From assembly GCF_003788635.1 (NCBI RefSeq), contig NZ_AYKH01000009.1:31520-95519 (forward strand): 64,000 bases of DNA, written 5' to 3'. The DNA is from Salinisphaera orenii subsp. orenii MK-B5 (GTDB lineage Bacteria; Pseudomonadota; Gammaproteobacteria; Nevskiales; Salinisphaeraceae). The stretch's first letter is position 1; every line of letters starts with the position of its first letter. Position numbers and translations under genes: made by a program. The notes below the pieces were generated by a model. It made no database searches, was not told the origin of the DNA, and saw only the letters and a program-made list of their open reading frames with translations. This document shows, one piece after another, positions 7,973 through 16,849 of this stretch.

Positions 7973-8932
7973 TCAGTCCAGCGTCATCTGGGCCTCGAAC
8001 TCGACCAGCAGGTCGTCCCGGCACAGCGGCGCGTGCAGCAGCACGCGCGGGATCGCCGGCAGCCGGGCGTCGAGCACCGCGATCACCGTTTCGGCATCGG
8101 CCGGGTCGCGCAGATAGGCCTTCACGCACTGCAGATCGCCGGGCTTCATGCGCCGCCCGATGGCCGGCTCCGCGGCCTCGATCACCGCGGCGACATTGTC
8201 CAGTGCCTCGCCGGCCTGGGCTTCGACGTCGCCGGCGTGCCGGGTGGCGTGGCCGACGATGCTCGCGGTGCCGGAGATCAGCAGAAAACGGGCCCCGGCC
8301 AGATTCGCGACGCCGGCGCGGGCGAAGGCCGGGGCCCGGATGCCGTAGTCCCGCGGATAGCGATAGGCGCTGACCTGGCGCGGGTTCTCGATCGGCCGGA
8401 CGCTGTCGCGCCCGAGCAGCGCGTGCATGCGCAGGCCGTGGCGGTGGCCGGCGACCAGCGTGGCCGGGGGCAGCGGCTCGATCGCGCCCCCGGGGGCGTC
8501 GAGCGCCTCGGCGCGTCCCCGGCAGAAGCGCTGGTAGCGCTGGTCGTCGCCCGCGCCGGCGGTGGGCTCGGACAGCCAGTGCCAGATGCGCTGCACGCGG
8601 GGCAGATCGAGCGCGCGCTGGAGTGCGATCAGCTCCCGGTAGGCGGTCTCGCCGGCCCGCTGTATCGCCGCCGGATCGGCGGCATCGTCGTCGATGTGGC
8701 AGGCGGCGAAGGCGATGTCGGGGCCGCGTCGATACGACCAGCCCGCCATCGTGCCGGTCTCGACCGGGCCGTCATCCGGGCACTGCCAGCGTTCGGTCTC
8801 GAAATCGCCCGCGATCACCGGCAGCGGGCAGCAGAACACGTCGGCGTCGGGCGCGAAGGCCACGCGGGCGAGCGTCGCGTCGTCAGCGTCGGCGTCGGCG
8901 CGCCAGCGCAGGCCGGTCGGAGCGTCGGGCAT
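7973..8932 (-). CDS. chorismatase (XanB2/FkbO/Hyg5-like)
   Basis: A 319-residue protein. RIWHWLSEPTAGAGDDQRYQ followed by FCRGRAEAL, then SAYRYPRDYGIRAPAFARA and LISGTASIVGHATRHAGDV, are characteristic of chorismatases. These release pyruvate from chorismate to give 3- or 4-hydroxybenzoate (XanB2) or dihydrobenzoates (FkbO). XanB2 feeds both ubiquinone and xanthomonadin pigment in Xanthomonas. Here the neighbours are glycosyltransferases and no polyene-pigment genes are seen, so supply of 4-hydroxybenzoate for ubiquinone is one option. The ATG at 8932 avoids overlap with the GT9 gene; no clear ribosome site is visible. Product type cannot be decided by eye. Confidence 0.82.
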   Translation of the reverse strand: MPDAPTGLRWRADADADDATLARVAFAPDADVFCCPLPVIAGDFETERWQCPDDGPVETGTMAGWSYRRGPDIAFAACHIDDDAADPAAIQRAGETAYRELIALQRALDLPRVQRIWHWLSEPTAGAGDDQRYQRFCRGRAEALDAPGGAIEPLPPATLVAGHRHGLRMHALLGRDSVRPIENPRQVSAYRYPRDYGIRAPAFARAGVANLAGARFLLISGTASIVGHATRHAGDVEAQAGEALDNVAAVIEAAEPAIGRRMKPGDLQCVKAYLRDPADAETVIAVLDARLPAIPRVLLHAPLCRDDLLVEFEAQMTLD

Positions 8933-9002
8933 GCGGGTCAAACGGGCGGATGGCGACGAGCAGTCTAGCCGGCACGCGCGCACCGGGCCAGCGCCGGCCG
9001 CC

Positions 9003-10163
9003 TCAAGCCACGCCCGATGCCTGCTCCGCGGCCAGCACCCGGGCGGCGGCACGCGCGGCCTCGGCGCCGGTGAACGTCTCGCCGGCGACGCTGGTGCAGC
9101 CCTGACCGAGGGGCGCGTAGGCTTCGGGACGGGTCGCCCGGAACAGCCCGACGACCGGTACGCCGGCGGCCGCGGCCAGGTGCATGGGGCCGCTGTCGGC
9201 GGCCGTGAAGACCGACAGTCGGGACAGCAGCGCGGCGAGCACGTCCAGCTCGGCCACGGCCACGCTGGCGGTGTCGGCGGTCGGCTCCGCCCCGGGCGGG
9301 CGGATTTCGAGCAGGGTGGCCGCGGGCGCGAGGTGATGCATCTGCTCGCACCAGTCCCGCCACCAGGCCGCGGGCAGCGCCTTGCGACCGGTCGCCCGGG
9401 TGAAGAACCCGATCACCGGGCCGCGGGTCGGACCCGGTCCGAGTGCCTCGACCCAGTGGGCGCGGGCGGCCGTCTGCGCGCGATTGTCGGGAAACACCGC
9501 CAGCGTGTCGAAGGTCTTGAAATCCAGCTCGTCGACGCTGTCGGTCAGCAGCGCGACCGCCTGCTCGGCCTGATGTCGGCTGTTCGCCCGGCCGGCGGCG
9601 TGGGTCAGGCGCAGCCACTGGCTGTTCGAGGCGAAGCCCATGCGCTGGCGGGCCCCGGACAGGGCCACGGCGGTGCGGTTGCTCGAGGAGTTGCCGGTGG
9701 GGTCGATGGCGAGGTCGTAGCGTTCCCGGCGCAGGCGCCGGATCAGACCGATCAGCGCGCCGAGGCCGCGCGGCTGCACCCACACGCGGCCGATGCCGGG
9801 CAGGCTTTCGAGCAGCGGTTTCTGGCGCGGATCGCGGATCAGGACGTCAATCGAGGCCGTGGGCAGGCTGGCGGCCAGTGTGCGCAGCATCGGCGTCAGG
9901 AACAGGATGTTGCCGAGGCGCTTGTTCAGGCGCACCACCAGCACGCGCCGGGTGTCGGCGGCCAGCGGCGCGCGCACCGGCCGGGCCGTGCCCATGAATC
10001 GGGTGAGCCAGCGGTTGAGGCGCTCGCGATTGGCGCGGCGCAGGCGCTTGACCAGCGCGCGCCAGCCGTGGGCGTTGACGGCGGAATGCGAATCCTGGGC
10101 CACGAAGGAATGCAGGTCGAAATCTCTGCGGCGAGCGTGGCGTACAACGGCTGCGGCGCGCAT
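9003..10163 (-). CDS. glycosyltransferase family 9 (heptosyltransferase-like)
   Basis: A 386-residue protein. VLVVRLNKRLGNILFLTPML (about 74-93) is the N-terminal acceptor-side motif of ADP-heptose:LPS heptosyltransferases (WaaC/WaaF/WaaQ, GT9). The C-terminal SVFTAADSGPMHLAAAAGVP, followed by VVGLF, is the conserved donor-binding segment with the D-S-G-P-M-H core. It probably adds heptose to the LPS inner core at the inner membrane. The basic, Arg-rich first 60 residues precede the domain, so the true start may be internal. It is the first gene of a three-gene minus-strand run. Confidence 0.85.
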   Translation of the reverse strand: MRAAAVVRHARRRDFDLHSFVAQDSHSAVNAHGWRALVKRLRRANRERLNRWLTRFMGTARPVRAPLAADTRRVLVVRLNKRLGNILFLTPMLRTLAASLPTASIDVLIRDPRQKPLLESLPGIGRVWVQPRGLGALIGLIRRLRRERYDLAIDPTGNSSSNRTAVALSGARQRMGFASNSQWLRLTHAAGRANSRHQAEQAVALLTDSVDELDFKTFDTLAVFPDNRAQTAARAHWVEALGPGPTRGPVIGFFTRATGRKALPAAWWRDWCEQMHHLAPAATLLEIRPPGAEPTADTASVAVAELDVLAALLSRLSVFTAADSGPMHLAAAAGVPVVGLFRATRPEAYAPLGQGCTSVAGETFTGAEAARAAARVLAAEQASGVA

Positions 10164-10184
10164 GAGTGACGCGTAAAGAACGCG

Positions 10185-11468
10185 TTAAGGGCCGGCCAGC
10201 CGGAGCTCGATTCGGGTGCCTTCCTCGGGGCGGCTGGCCAGGCGGATGCGCCAGCCGTAGCGGTCGGCGACGCGCTTGACCAGATACAGCCCCAGCCCGA
10301 GGCCCGCGCTCGGCCCCGCGCGATAGCCCCGTTCGAAGGCGCGCCGGATCTGTTCAGTCTGCATTCCCTCGCCGTCGTCGGCCACGGTCAGCAGGCCGTG
10401 GGCCAGGGTGATGCGAATGGTGCCGCCGCCGTGGCGCAGCGCATTGCGCAGCAGATTGCCCACCACGATCACCAGCGCGATGCGCGGCGCGCTGACGGTG
10501 CAGGGATCCAGGGCGGGTACCGAGACGCCGGCGGGCCCCAGCATCGGCCGGTAGGCGTCGATGACCTCGCGAACGACGTGGTCGGCGCGGCAGGTGGTTT
10601 GTGCACCGTCGGCTTCCTGCGGCTCGTCGCGCGCGAGAAACAGCAGCGCCTCGATCAGTTCGGCCATCTGCCGGGCGGCCCGGTCGATGCGCGTCAGCGG
10701 CGGGCTGCCGGCCACGCGCTCGTCCTGCTGGAGGACTTCGATCGCACCCTGGATCACGGCCAGCGGCGTGCGCAGTTCGTGGCTGGCGTCCGCGGTGAAG
10801 CTGCGCTCGCGCTCGACGAAACCGTCCAGCCGGTTCATGAAGCGGTCGAAGGCGTGGGCGATCAGGCCGACCTCGTAGCCGTCGAAGCGCCGGGCCAGCG
10901 GCTCGGTGCCGGTGCCCGGCTCGAGGTCGCCGAGGTGGTCGGCCAGTGCGTTGATGGGCTTGAGGCTGATCCGGGCGATCCAGATGCCCAGCGGCACCGC
11001 CAGCGCCAGCACGATGAGCGCGAAGGCGATCAGCACGATCTTGAACAGCCGCTGGCGATCCTCGATCGCGGTGATGTCGTAGGCCAGAAACGCGCGCTTG
11101 CCTTCGACGACCGTGGTGGCCACGCGATAGGTGCGATCGGAGAACGTCAGGTTGAGCCCGCGCTGATGCGCCGGCAGTCCGCGCAGCGGCCGGGGCAGAG
11201 TGTCGCGCGCATCGGGCTCGACCACGAAGGCGCGAATGGTCGCCGAGTTCGGCAGCGCGGCCTCGCCCTCGCGCGGGTACTCGGCCTCGAGCTCGTCGAG
11301 TTCGTGCGAGACGATGCCGTTGAGCAGGTCGGTCTCCAGCCGCTCGTTGATCGCGAACAGGGCCACCGCCATGAGCGTCGACACCACCGCGACGAACAGG
11401 GCGAGCGCGGCGGTGACGCGGAACTGAAGGCTGCCCCCGAGACGCCTCAGCCGGGAGTCAGGCCGCAT
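10185..11468 (-). CDS. sensor histidine kinase of an OmpR-type two-component system
   Basis: A 427-residue membrane kinase. TM1 is at about 17-39, a periplasmic sensor follows (about 40-140), TM2 at about 143-165, then HAMP. The phosphoacceptor box is ADASHELRTPLAVIQ with His230. The ATPase has an N box (NLLRNALRH), a G1 box (DDGEGM) and a G2 box (GLGLGLYLV), all intact. It overlaps the response-regulator gene by 11 bp, so the pair is translationally coupled. The signal is unknown. The 21 bp gap to the GT9 gene could make the LPS and aromatic genes a downstream part of the same transcript. Confidence 0.93.
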   Translation of the reverse strand: MRPDSRLRRLGGSLQFRVTAALALFVAVVSTLMAVALFAINERLETDLLNGIVSHELDELEAEYPREGEAALPNSATIRAFVVEPDARDTLPRPLRGLPAHQRGLNLTFSDRTYRVATTVVEGKRAFLAYDITAIEDRQRLFKIVLIAFALIVLALAVPLGIWIARISLKPINALADHLGDLEPGTGTEPLARRFDGYEVGLIAHAFDRFMNRLDGFVERERSFTADASHELRTPLAVIQGAIEVLQQDERVAGSPPLTRIDRAARQMAELIEALLFLARDEPQEADGAQTTCRADHVVREVIDAYRPMLGPAGVSVPALDPCTVSAPRIALVIVVGNLLRNALRHGGGTIRITLAHGLLTVADDGEGMQTEQIRRAFERGYRAGPSAGLGLGLYLVKRVADRYGWRIRLASRPEEGTRIELRLAGP

Positions 11469-12138
11469 CCGGATCGACGAGTCGATAGCCCATGGTCGGC
11501 ACCGTGTGGAGCAGCGCGCTGGCGAAGGGCTTGTCGATGGCCGCGCGCAGGGCGTGGATGTGCGTGCGCAGCGCCTCGGAGTCCGGCGGGTGGTCGCCCC
11601 AGATCGCGGCTTCCAGTTCGGCGCGGCGCACGAGCTTGGGCGAGGCGCGCATCAGGGTCTCCAGCAGCCGCAGTGCGGTGGGCGTCAGGCCGATGTGCTG
11701 GCCGGCGCGCTCGGCCTGCCAGGTGTCCAGATCCAGCGTGAGGTCGCCCACCTGCAGCAAATGCTGGCTGCGCCGCGGGCCGCGGTTGCCCAGCGCAGTC
11801 AGGCGGGCCTCGAGTTCCAGCAGGGAGAAGGGCTTGATCAGGTAGTCGTCGGCGCCGGAGGAAAATCCTGCCAGCTTGTCCTCGAGCGTGTCGCGGGCGG
11901 TGAGCATCAGGATTGGCGTCTGTTTGTCGGCCTCCTCGCGCAGGCGCGCGCACAGCGCGAAGCCGTCGATGCCCGGCAGCATCAGGTCGAGCACGATGGC
12001 GTCGAATTCGTGGACCACCGCCAGATGCAGCCCGGTGACGCCGTCGGTGGCGCTGTCCATGACGTGCCCGCGTGCCGACAGGAACTCCATGATGTTGGCG
12101 GCGAGATCCTCGTTGTCCTCGATGACGAGTATGCGCAT
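11458..12138 (-). CDS. OmpR/PhoB-family response regulator
   Basis: A 226-residue protein with receiver domain (1-120) and winged-helix DNA-binding domain (about 128-222). The acidic pocket is E7-D8, the phosphoacceptor is Asp51 in DAIVLDLMLPGIDGF, and the switch lysine is in DDYLIKPFS (about 103). The DNA-binding domain contains LTPTALRLLETLMR and the C-terminal hairpin TVPTMGYRL. It is first in the operon with the kinase at 10185-11468. A 92 bp divergent intergenic region separates it from the glucosylglycerate phosphatase gene. Confidence 0.93.
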   Translation of the reverse strand: MRILVIEDNEDLAANIMEFLSARGHVMDSATDGVTGLHLAVVHEFDAIVLDLMLPGIDGFALCARLREEADKQTPILMLTARDTLEDKLAGFSSGADDYLIKPFSLLELEARLTALGNRGPRRSQHLLQVGDLTLDLDTWQAERAGQHIGLTPTALRLLETLMRASPKLVRRAELEAAIWGDHPPDSEALRTHIHALRAAIDKPFASALLHTVPTMGYRLVDPDAA

Positions 12139-12218
12139 TGCAGCGGGCGGCGAGCGGGTGCTGGCGCCATCTTAATCAATTCGCGTGCGGCACGTGACCG
12201 GCGCGGGCGCCGCTGGTC

Positions 12219-12224
12219 TACACT
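12219..12224 (+). promoter_or_regulatory. -10-like hexamer placed for a leaderless mRNA
   Basis: TACACT ends 6 nt before the ATG at 12231 and no Shine-Dalgarno sequence lies between. The same arrangement is seen before oppD, uvrD, the ExoIX-like gene and ppx. Confidence 0.45.
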
Positions 12225-12230
12225 GCGGTC

Positions 12231-13091
12231 ATGACCCGACACGGCACGCGCGGCGCACCGATGACGCAGGCGACCCCGCGCGGGGTGGTGTTCACCGACC
12301 TCGACGCCACGCTGCTCGACCACCACGACTACGGCTGGGCGCCCGCCGCCCCCGCGCTGGCGGCGCTGGCGGCACGTGCGGTGCCCGTGTGCCTGGTCAC
12401 GAGCAAGACCCGGGCCGAGGTCGCGGCCCTGCGCCGGGCCCTGGACAACGCGCATCCCTTCGCGGTCGAGAACGGCGGTGCGGTGGCCGTGCCCCGCGGC
12501 TACTTCGAGGGCGCGCCCGTGGACGCCGACACCCCCTGCGACTGCATCACTCTCGGGGCGCCCTACGCCGAACTGCGGGCGCTGGCGGTCGCGCTGCGCG
12601 CCGAGCGCGGCTATCGCTTCACCGGGTTCGGCGACATGGACACCGGCGAGGTCGTCGCGGCGACCGGGCTGGACGAGGCCGCGGCCGCCGCCGCGCGCCA
12701 GCGGGAGGCCTCGGAGCCGCTGCTCTGGCGCGACAGCGAGGCCGCACTGGCCGATTTCACCACCCGCGTGGCCGCCGCGGGTTTCACCACTCGCACCGGT
12801 GGCCGCTTCGTGCATATGCTCGGTCGGGCCGGCAAGGGCGACGCGCTGGCCTGGCTGCGGGCGCGCTTTGCCGCCCGGCAGGGCCCGATTCTTGCTATCG
12901 CACTGGGCGACAGTGCCAATGATGCCGACATGCTCGCCGCGGCCGATATCGGCTATTGGGTCGCGCGGCCGGACGGCAGCTATCACGCCCCGGCCGGCGG
13001 CGCCATCCGGCACGCGCCGGGGGTTGGTCCGGACGGCTGGGCCGCGGCGATCCGCGCGCTGATCGACAACGACGAACTCCAGGAGCGCTGA
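12231..13091 (+). CDS. glucosyl-/mannosyl-3-phosphoglycerate phosphatase (HAD family)
   Basis: A 286-residue HAD phosphatase of the MPGP family. VVFTDLDATLLDHHDYGW holds the nucleophile and acid aspartates (D23 and D25). FAVENGGAVAVP is the cap-proximal motif, and GDSANDADM (about 226-234) is motif IV. It removes phosphate from glucosyl-3-phosphoglycerate to give glucosylglycerate, a compatible solute. The partner synthase starts 2 nt after its stop. TACACT lies 6 nt before the ATG at 12231, so this start fits a leaderless transcript; the alternative ATG at 12261 begins closer to the domain. Which sugar is used is inferred from the GpgS neighbour. Confidence 0.88.
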   Translation: MTRHGTRGAPMTQATPRGVVFTDLDATLLDHHDYGWAPAAPALAALAARAVPVCLVTSKTRAEVAALRRALDNAHPFAVENGGAVAVPRGYFEGAPVDADTPCDCITLGAPYAELRALAVALRAERGYRFTGFGDMDTGEVVAATGLDEAAAAAARQREASEPLLWRDSEAALADFTTRVAAAGFTTRTGGRFVHMLGRAGKGDALAWLRARFAARQGPILAIALGDSANDADMLAAADIGYWVARPDGSYHAPAGGAIRHAPGVGPDGWAAAIRALIDNDELQER

Positions 13092-13092
13092 C

Positions 13093-14325
13093 ATGGCCGA
13101 TTTTCACCAGAACGGCATCATCACCACGCTGCACCGGCTCGGCGAGCGCCCCATCGACGCGCTCGAGGCCGAACTGCGGCGCTTCGGCCGGCGTCGGCCC
13201 ATGTCGCTGGTGCTGCCGTGTCTGTATTCCGAGCTGGAGGGCGACGCGCTGCCGGCGATCGTCGATCAGCTGTCCCGCGTCGACTATCTGGCCGAGATCA
13301 TCATCGGCCTGGACGCCGCCGACGCCGACCAGTTCGCCCACGCCCACGCCTTCTTCCAGCGCCTCGGCCAGCCGCACCGCGTACTCTGGAACGACGGCCC
13401 GCGCCTGAGCGCGCTCTACGACCGGCTCGACGCCGAGTCGCTGGCGCCGGAGCGCCCGGGCAAGGGCGCCAACGTCTGGAACTGCATGGGCTATTTCCTG
13501 GCCTCGGGCACCGGGCGCGTGCTGGCCATGCACGACTGCGACATCCGCACCTACGACCGCGATCTGCTCGCGCGCCTGTTCTATCCGATGGTGCATCCGA
13601 ACTTCACCTACAAGTTCGCCAAGGGCTATTACGCGCGGGTCGCCGGCGGCGAGATCAACGGCCGCGTCGTGCGGCTGTTCACCACGCCGCTGCTGCGGGC
13701 GCTGATGACGGTGGTCGGCGACCTGGATTATCTGCGCTACATGGACAGTTTCCGCTACCCGCTGTCGGGCGAGTGCGCGATGACCGCCTCGGTGGCCGAA
13801 TCCATCCGCATTCCCAGCGACTGGGGGCTGGAGGTGGGGATCCTGGCGGAAGTGCACCGCAACTACACGCCCAACGCCATCTGCCAGGTCGACATCGCCG
13901 ACGCCTACGACCACAAGCACCAGCCGGTCTCGGACCACGAGGCCGACAACGGCCTGGCCAAGATGAGCACCGACATCGCCAAGGCGCTGTATCGCAAGCT
14001 GGCCACCTACGGTGTGGTCCTCACGCCCGAGACCATCCGCACGATCAAGGCCGTCTATCTGCGCAACGCGCTGGACAGCGTCGAGCGGTTCTATTTCGAT
14101 GCCCAGATCAACGGCCTGGACTACGACCGCCACAAGGAGGAGAAGACCGTGGAGGTCTTCGTCGAGGCGATCATCCGGGCCGGCGAACAGTATCTGGCCA
14201 ATCCGATGGAAGTGCCGTTCATGCCGACATGGAACCGCGTGCGCGCCGCGCTGCCGGAGTTTCTGAGCGACTTTCACGAAGCGGTCGAGGCCGACCACGC
14301 CGATGCGGTCCGGGCCGCGCGCTAG
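13093..14325 (+). CDS. gpgS: glucosyl-3-phosphoglycerate synthase (GT81)
   Basis: A 410-residue GT-A enzyme. SLVLPCLYSELEGDALPAIV is the nucleotide-sugar binding start. PGKGANVWNCMGYFLASG and MHDCDIRTY (about 148-156, D-x-D metal site) follow. SFRYPLSGECAMTA and PSDWGLEVGILAEVHRNYTP are family hallmarks. It transfers glucose from NDP-glucose to 3-phosphoglycerate. Together with the phosphatase 2 nt upstream it completes glucosylglycerate synthesis, a solute used in salt stress or nitrogen limitation. The TAG stop is shared with dispersed repeat copy 3. No regulatory site is visible. Confidence 0.95.
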   Translation: MADFHQNGIITTLHRLGERPIDALEAELRRFGRRRPMSLVLPCLYSELEGDALPAIVDQLSRVDYLAEIIIGLDAADADQFAHAHAFFQRLGQPHRVLWNDGPRLSALYDRLDAESLAPERPGKGANVWNCMGYFLASGTGRVLAMHDCDIRTYDRDLLARLFYPMVHPNFTYKFAKGYYARVAGGEINGRVVRLFTTPLLRALMTVVGDLDYLRYMDSFRYPLSGECAMTASVAESIRIPSDWGLEVGILAEVHRNYTPNAICQVDIADAYDHKHQPVSDHEADNGLAKMSTDIAKALYRKLATYGVVLTPETIRTIKAVYLRNALDSVERFYFDAQINGLDYDRHKEEKTVEVFVEAIIRAGEQYLANPMEVPFMPTWNRVRAALPEFLSDFHEAVEADHADAVRAAR

Positions 14326-14617
14326 GGTCTGCCGACACGTCGTACGCACGCCGCGCCGGCCGCCGCATATCGGCTCCTGGAGGGCGCGGCCCGCCGATCT
14401 CGGCGCGCCACGATCGAGACGCGCCACGCCGCAGGCCGCCGACGATGCGTCGTTCGCGGCCGGCCCGTCGGGTCAAGCGTTCCCTTGCATCAACAGGATG
14501 CGACAATCGCGCCCCGTCGCACGCGGGCGCAGCATGGCCGCGTGGTTCGCGCGCCGCCTCGTCTTGCCGCAGAACGGCGCTCGGCGCGGGCTCGCACGAC
14601 GTGACGACAGAGCCGAC
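14325..14617 (-). repeat. dispersed TIR element, copy 3 (MITE-like, diverged)
   Basis: About 293 bp. The left end TAGGGTCTGCCGACACGTCG overlaps the gpgS stop codon. The right end, read in reverse, is GGCTCTGTCGTCACGTCGTG. The interior keeps GGCGCGCCACGATCGAG and a CGCCTCGTCTTGCCGC arm like copies 1 and 5. It is the most diverged of the five copies. Confidence 0.7.
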
Positions 14618-14644
14618 TCCATTCCCGCCGAAGAAGACGATGCC

Positions 14645-15088
14645 ATGAACCGCACTCGATTGATCCGCGCCGCCGCGCTGCTGGCGCTTGTGTCGACGGC
14701 CGCCGGCGCCACGGCGGCCGAGGGTGACGAGTCACTCTATCCGAGCGAACTCAGACAGCAGCGGCCGGCGGTCGCCGCGCAGTATCAGGCGATGATCGAG
14801 CCGGTCGCGGACGAGCACGGCTGGGTCGAGGACGGCGGTACCGAGACGCCGATCAGCCGAATCACGCTCGACGGCAGCGAATACGTGGTCCTGTCGGGCT
14901 GCAAGCCGCACGATTGCTCTGCCGAAAGTCTCGTCACCCTCCTGCGGCCGGGCGGCGACGCGGCCGTCGGCGCGCTGGCCGTCAATCGGGGTGACGCCGG
15001 CTTCGGCCCGAAACGCTCGACGCTGACCTGGCTCGGCGAGCCCGACCGGGCAGAGCGGCGCTTCATTGCGGCCTATCTGTTCCGCTAG
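14645..15088 (+). CDS. ivy: Ivy-type inhibitor of c-type lysozyme
   Basis: A 147-residue protein with a signal peptide (about 1-24, cleavage near GATAA). The motif LSGCKPHDCSAES contains the Ivy loop CKPHDC, whose two cysteines are disulfide-bonded and whose His enters the lysozyme active site. STLTWLGEPD near the C-terminus matches the family's KLTWLN region. Periplasmic Ivy blocks host c-type lysozyme and may also restrain endogenous lytic transglycosylases. It is a single gene after repeat copy 3, with GAAGAAG upstream of the ATG. In a free-living organism the second role or protection from bacterivores is plausible. Confidence 0.88.
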   Translation: MNRTRLIRAAALLALVSTAAGATAAEGDESLYPSELRQQRPAVAAQYQAMIEPVADEHGWVEDGGTETPISRITLDGSEYVVLSGCKPHDCSAESLVTLLRPGGDAAVGALAVNRGDAGFGPKRSTLTWLGEPDRAERRFIAAYLFR

Positions 15089-15133
15089 CGGATGCCGGCG
15101 GCGCGGGGCGCATGCGGCCTCTGATCGCGGGCG

Positions 15134-16849
15134 TCAGTCGCTGATCCAGGCCACCTCGTAGGGATCGAGGCGGATCGCGCGGCTGGAGCCGCTGATCTCG
15201 GTGGCCGCGGTGACGTTGCGGCGCACCCGCGCCTCCGGCAGGACGTGGACCGGTAGCTGGACCGGACGGTCGGTGACGTTGTGCACCGCCAGCAGGGTCT
15301 GGTCGCCGCGCCGGCGCTGGAGCGCGAACAGCGACGGGCCCAGGTCGACGACCTGCTGCGCGGCTTCGGGATGAAAGGCCGGCTGGCGCGCGCGGATGGC
15401 CAGCAGTCGCTTGAGCCGCGCGAACACCCGGGCGTGCGCGCCGTCGGCGCCGAGCTTGTACTCCAGCTCGCCCATGTCCCAGCGGCGTCGGTTGATCGAA
15501 CGGTAGCGCCCGCTGTGCTCCACGCCGGCGCGGTCGTTGTGGGTGGCGGTCAGGCTGTGGAAATACAGCGCCGGGATGCCGGCCAGCGCCATCGAGATCG
15601 CCTGGCTGCAGATGAAGCGGTCCATATGTGCGTTGCTGTCGTGTTCCTCCGGCGCCGCGAGCAGGTCGTAGTAGGCGATGTTGAGCTCGTAGGGCTGGTG
15701 CGAGCCGTCGGCGACCGCGCGCGTGGAGACGAAGCCGCCGCGTTCGCGGGTCGCGTCGACGAGCGTGGTGATGGCCTCGGCGTCGAGGATGCCTTCCACC
15801 GCGCGCAGGCCCACGCCGTCGTGGCTGGCGGTGAAGTTCAGGAAATGACAGCCCTCGGGCAGCGCTGGCAGCGTCTTCGCCCACGCCGTGAGCGCGCTCG
15901 CTTCGCCGGTGAGCAGGGCGTGCGAGGCCAGCGGCGGCAGCGCGAACTGATAGGCCACATGCGCCTCGTCGCCGTCGACGAGATAGGAGATGTTCTCCGC
16001 ATGCGGGACGTTGGTCTCGGTGATCAGCTGCACGCCCGGCGCGTAGTGGTCGAGCAGGGCGCGCAGGAACTTGACCAGGCGATGCGTCTGCGGCAGGTGG
16101 ATGCAGGGCGTGCCGAGTTCCTTCCAGAGAAAGGCCACCGCATCCAGGCGCAGCAGCCGGGCGCCCCGGGCCACGTACTCGAAGATGATGTCGATGAATT
16201 CGTCGAGCACCCTCGGGTTGGAGAAATTCAGGTCGATCTGATCCTCCGAGAAGGTCGCCCAGAGATGCCGCGTGCCGCGGGCGGTGGCGACTTCGGCCAG
16301 CAGCGGCGTGCTGCGCGGGCGCACCACCGCGCGCAGGTCGGTCTTCGGATCCACCTCGATGAAATAGTCGCGGCCGGGATCGGTGTCGCCCAGGTAGTTG
16401 GCGAACCACTGGCCCTTGCGGGAGGCGTGGTTGAGCACCAGATCGAACATCAGCGGGTGATCCGCGGCCAGGGCGCTGACGTCGTCCCAGTCGCCGAGTT
16501 CGGGATGGACGGCGCGATAGTCCATGACCGAGAAGCCGTCGTCCGAACTCTCGGGAAAGAACGGCAGGATGTGGATCGCCGAGATTGCGTCGGCCAGATG
16601 CGCGGCCATGAACGCGCGCAGCGTGGCCAGCGGCGATTCCCCCGGACGCTGCACGATGTCGGCATAGGTGATGAGCACGTTGAAGGCGGCGTCGATCGAC
16701 GTCTCGCTGGCGATCGGCAGGCCGTGACGCACCGCGGCGGCGGCCGCGGCATCGACGCATTCGGCCGCCGCGCGCTCGCCGTAGAGCGGGCTCAGCCAGT
16801 CCTGGAGGTCGTCGCGGCTCGGCGCCGCGGTTTCATTCGCATCGAGCAT
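15134..16849 (-). CDS. GH13_18 phosphorylase, probably glucosylglycerate phosphorylase
   Basis: A 571-residue sucrose-phosphorylase-type GH13 enzyme. Catalytic residues visible are the nucleophile Asp in RLLRLDAVAFLWKE (about 235), the acid/base Glu in LITETNVPHAENI (about 277) and the third Asp in NFTASHDGVGL (about 344). AIHILPFFPESSDDGFSVMD is the family start of the barrel. E. coli YcjM of this subfamily is a glucosylglycerate phosphorylase, and sucrose or glucosylglycerol phosphorylases are sisters. The gpgS/phosphatase pair only 1 kb away favours glucosylglycerate, giving glucose-1-phosphate and glycerate. The ATG at 16849 was chosen because upstream in-frame residues lie in non-conserved sequence. 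Substrate is inference. Confidence 0.85.
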   Translation of the reverse strand: MLDANETAAPSRDDLQDWLSPLYGERAAAECVDAAAAAAVRHGLPIASETSIDAAFNVLITYADIVQRPGESPLATLRAFMAAHLADAISAIHILPFFPESSDDGFSVMDYRAVHPELGDWDDVSALAADHPLMFDLVLNHASRKGQWFANYLGDTDPGRDYFIEVDPKTDLRAVVRPRSTPLLAEVATARGTRHLWATFSEDQIDLNFSNPRVLDEFIDIIFEYVARGARLLRLDAVAFLWKELGTPCIHLPQTHRLVKFLRALLDHYAPGVQLITETNVPHAENISYLVDGDEAHVAYQFALPPLASHALLTGEASALTAWAKTLPALPEGCHFLNFTASHDGVGLRAVEGILDAEAITTLVDATRERGGFVSTRAVADGSHQPYELNIAYYDLLAAPEEHDSNAHMDRFICSQAISMALAGIPALYFHSLTATHNDRAGVEHSGRYRSINRRRWDMGELEYKLGADGAHARVFARLKRLLAIRARQPAFHPEAAQQVVDLGPSLFALQRRRGDQTLLAVHNVTDRPVQLPVHVLPEARVRRNVTAATEISGSSRAIRLDPYEVAWISD

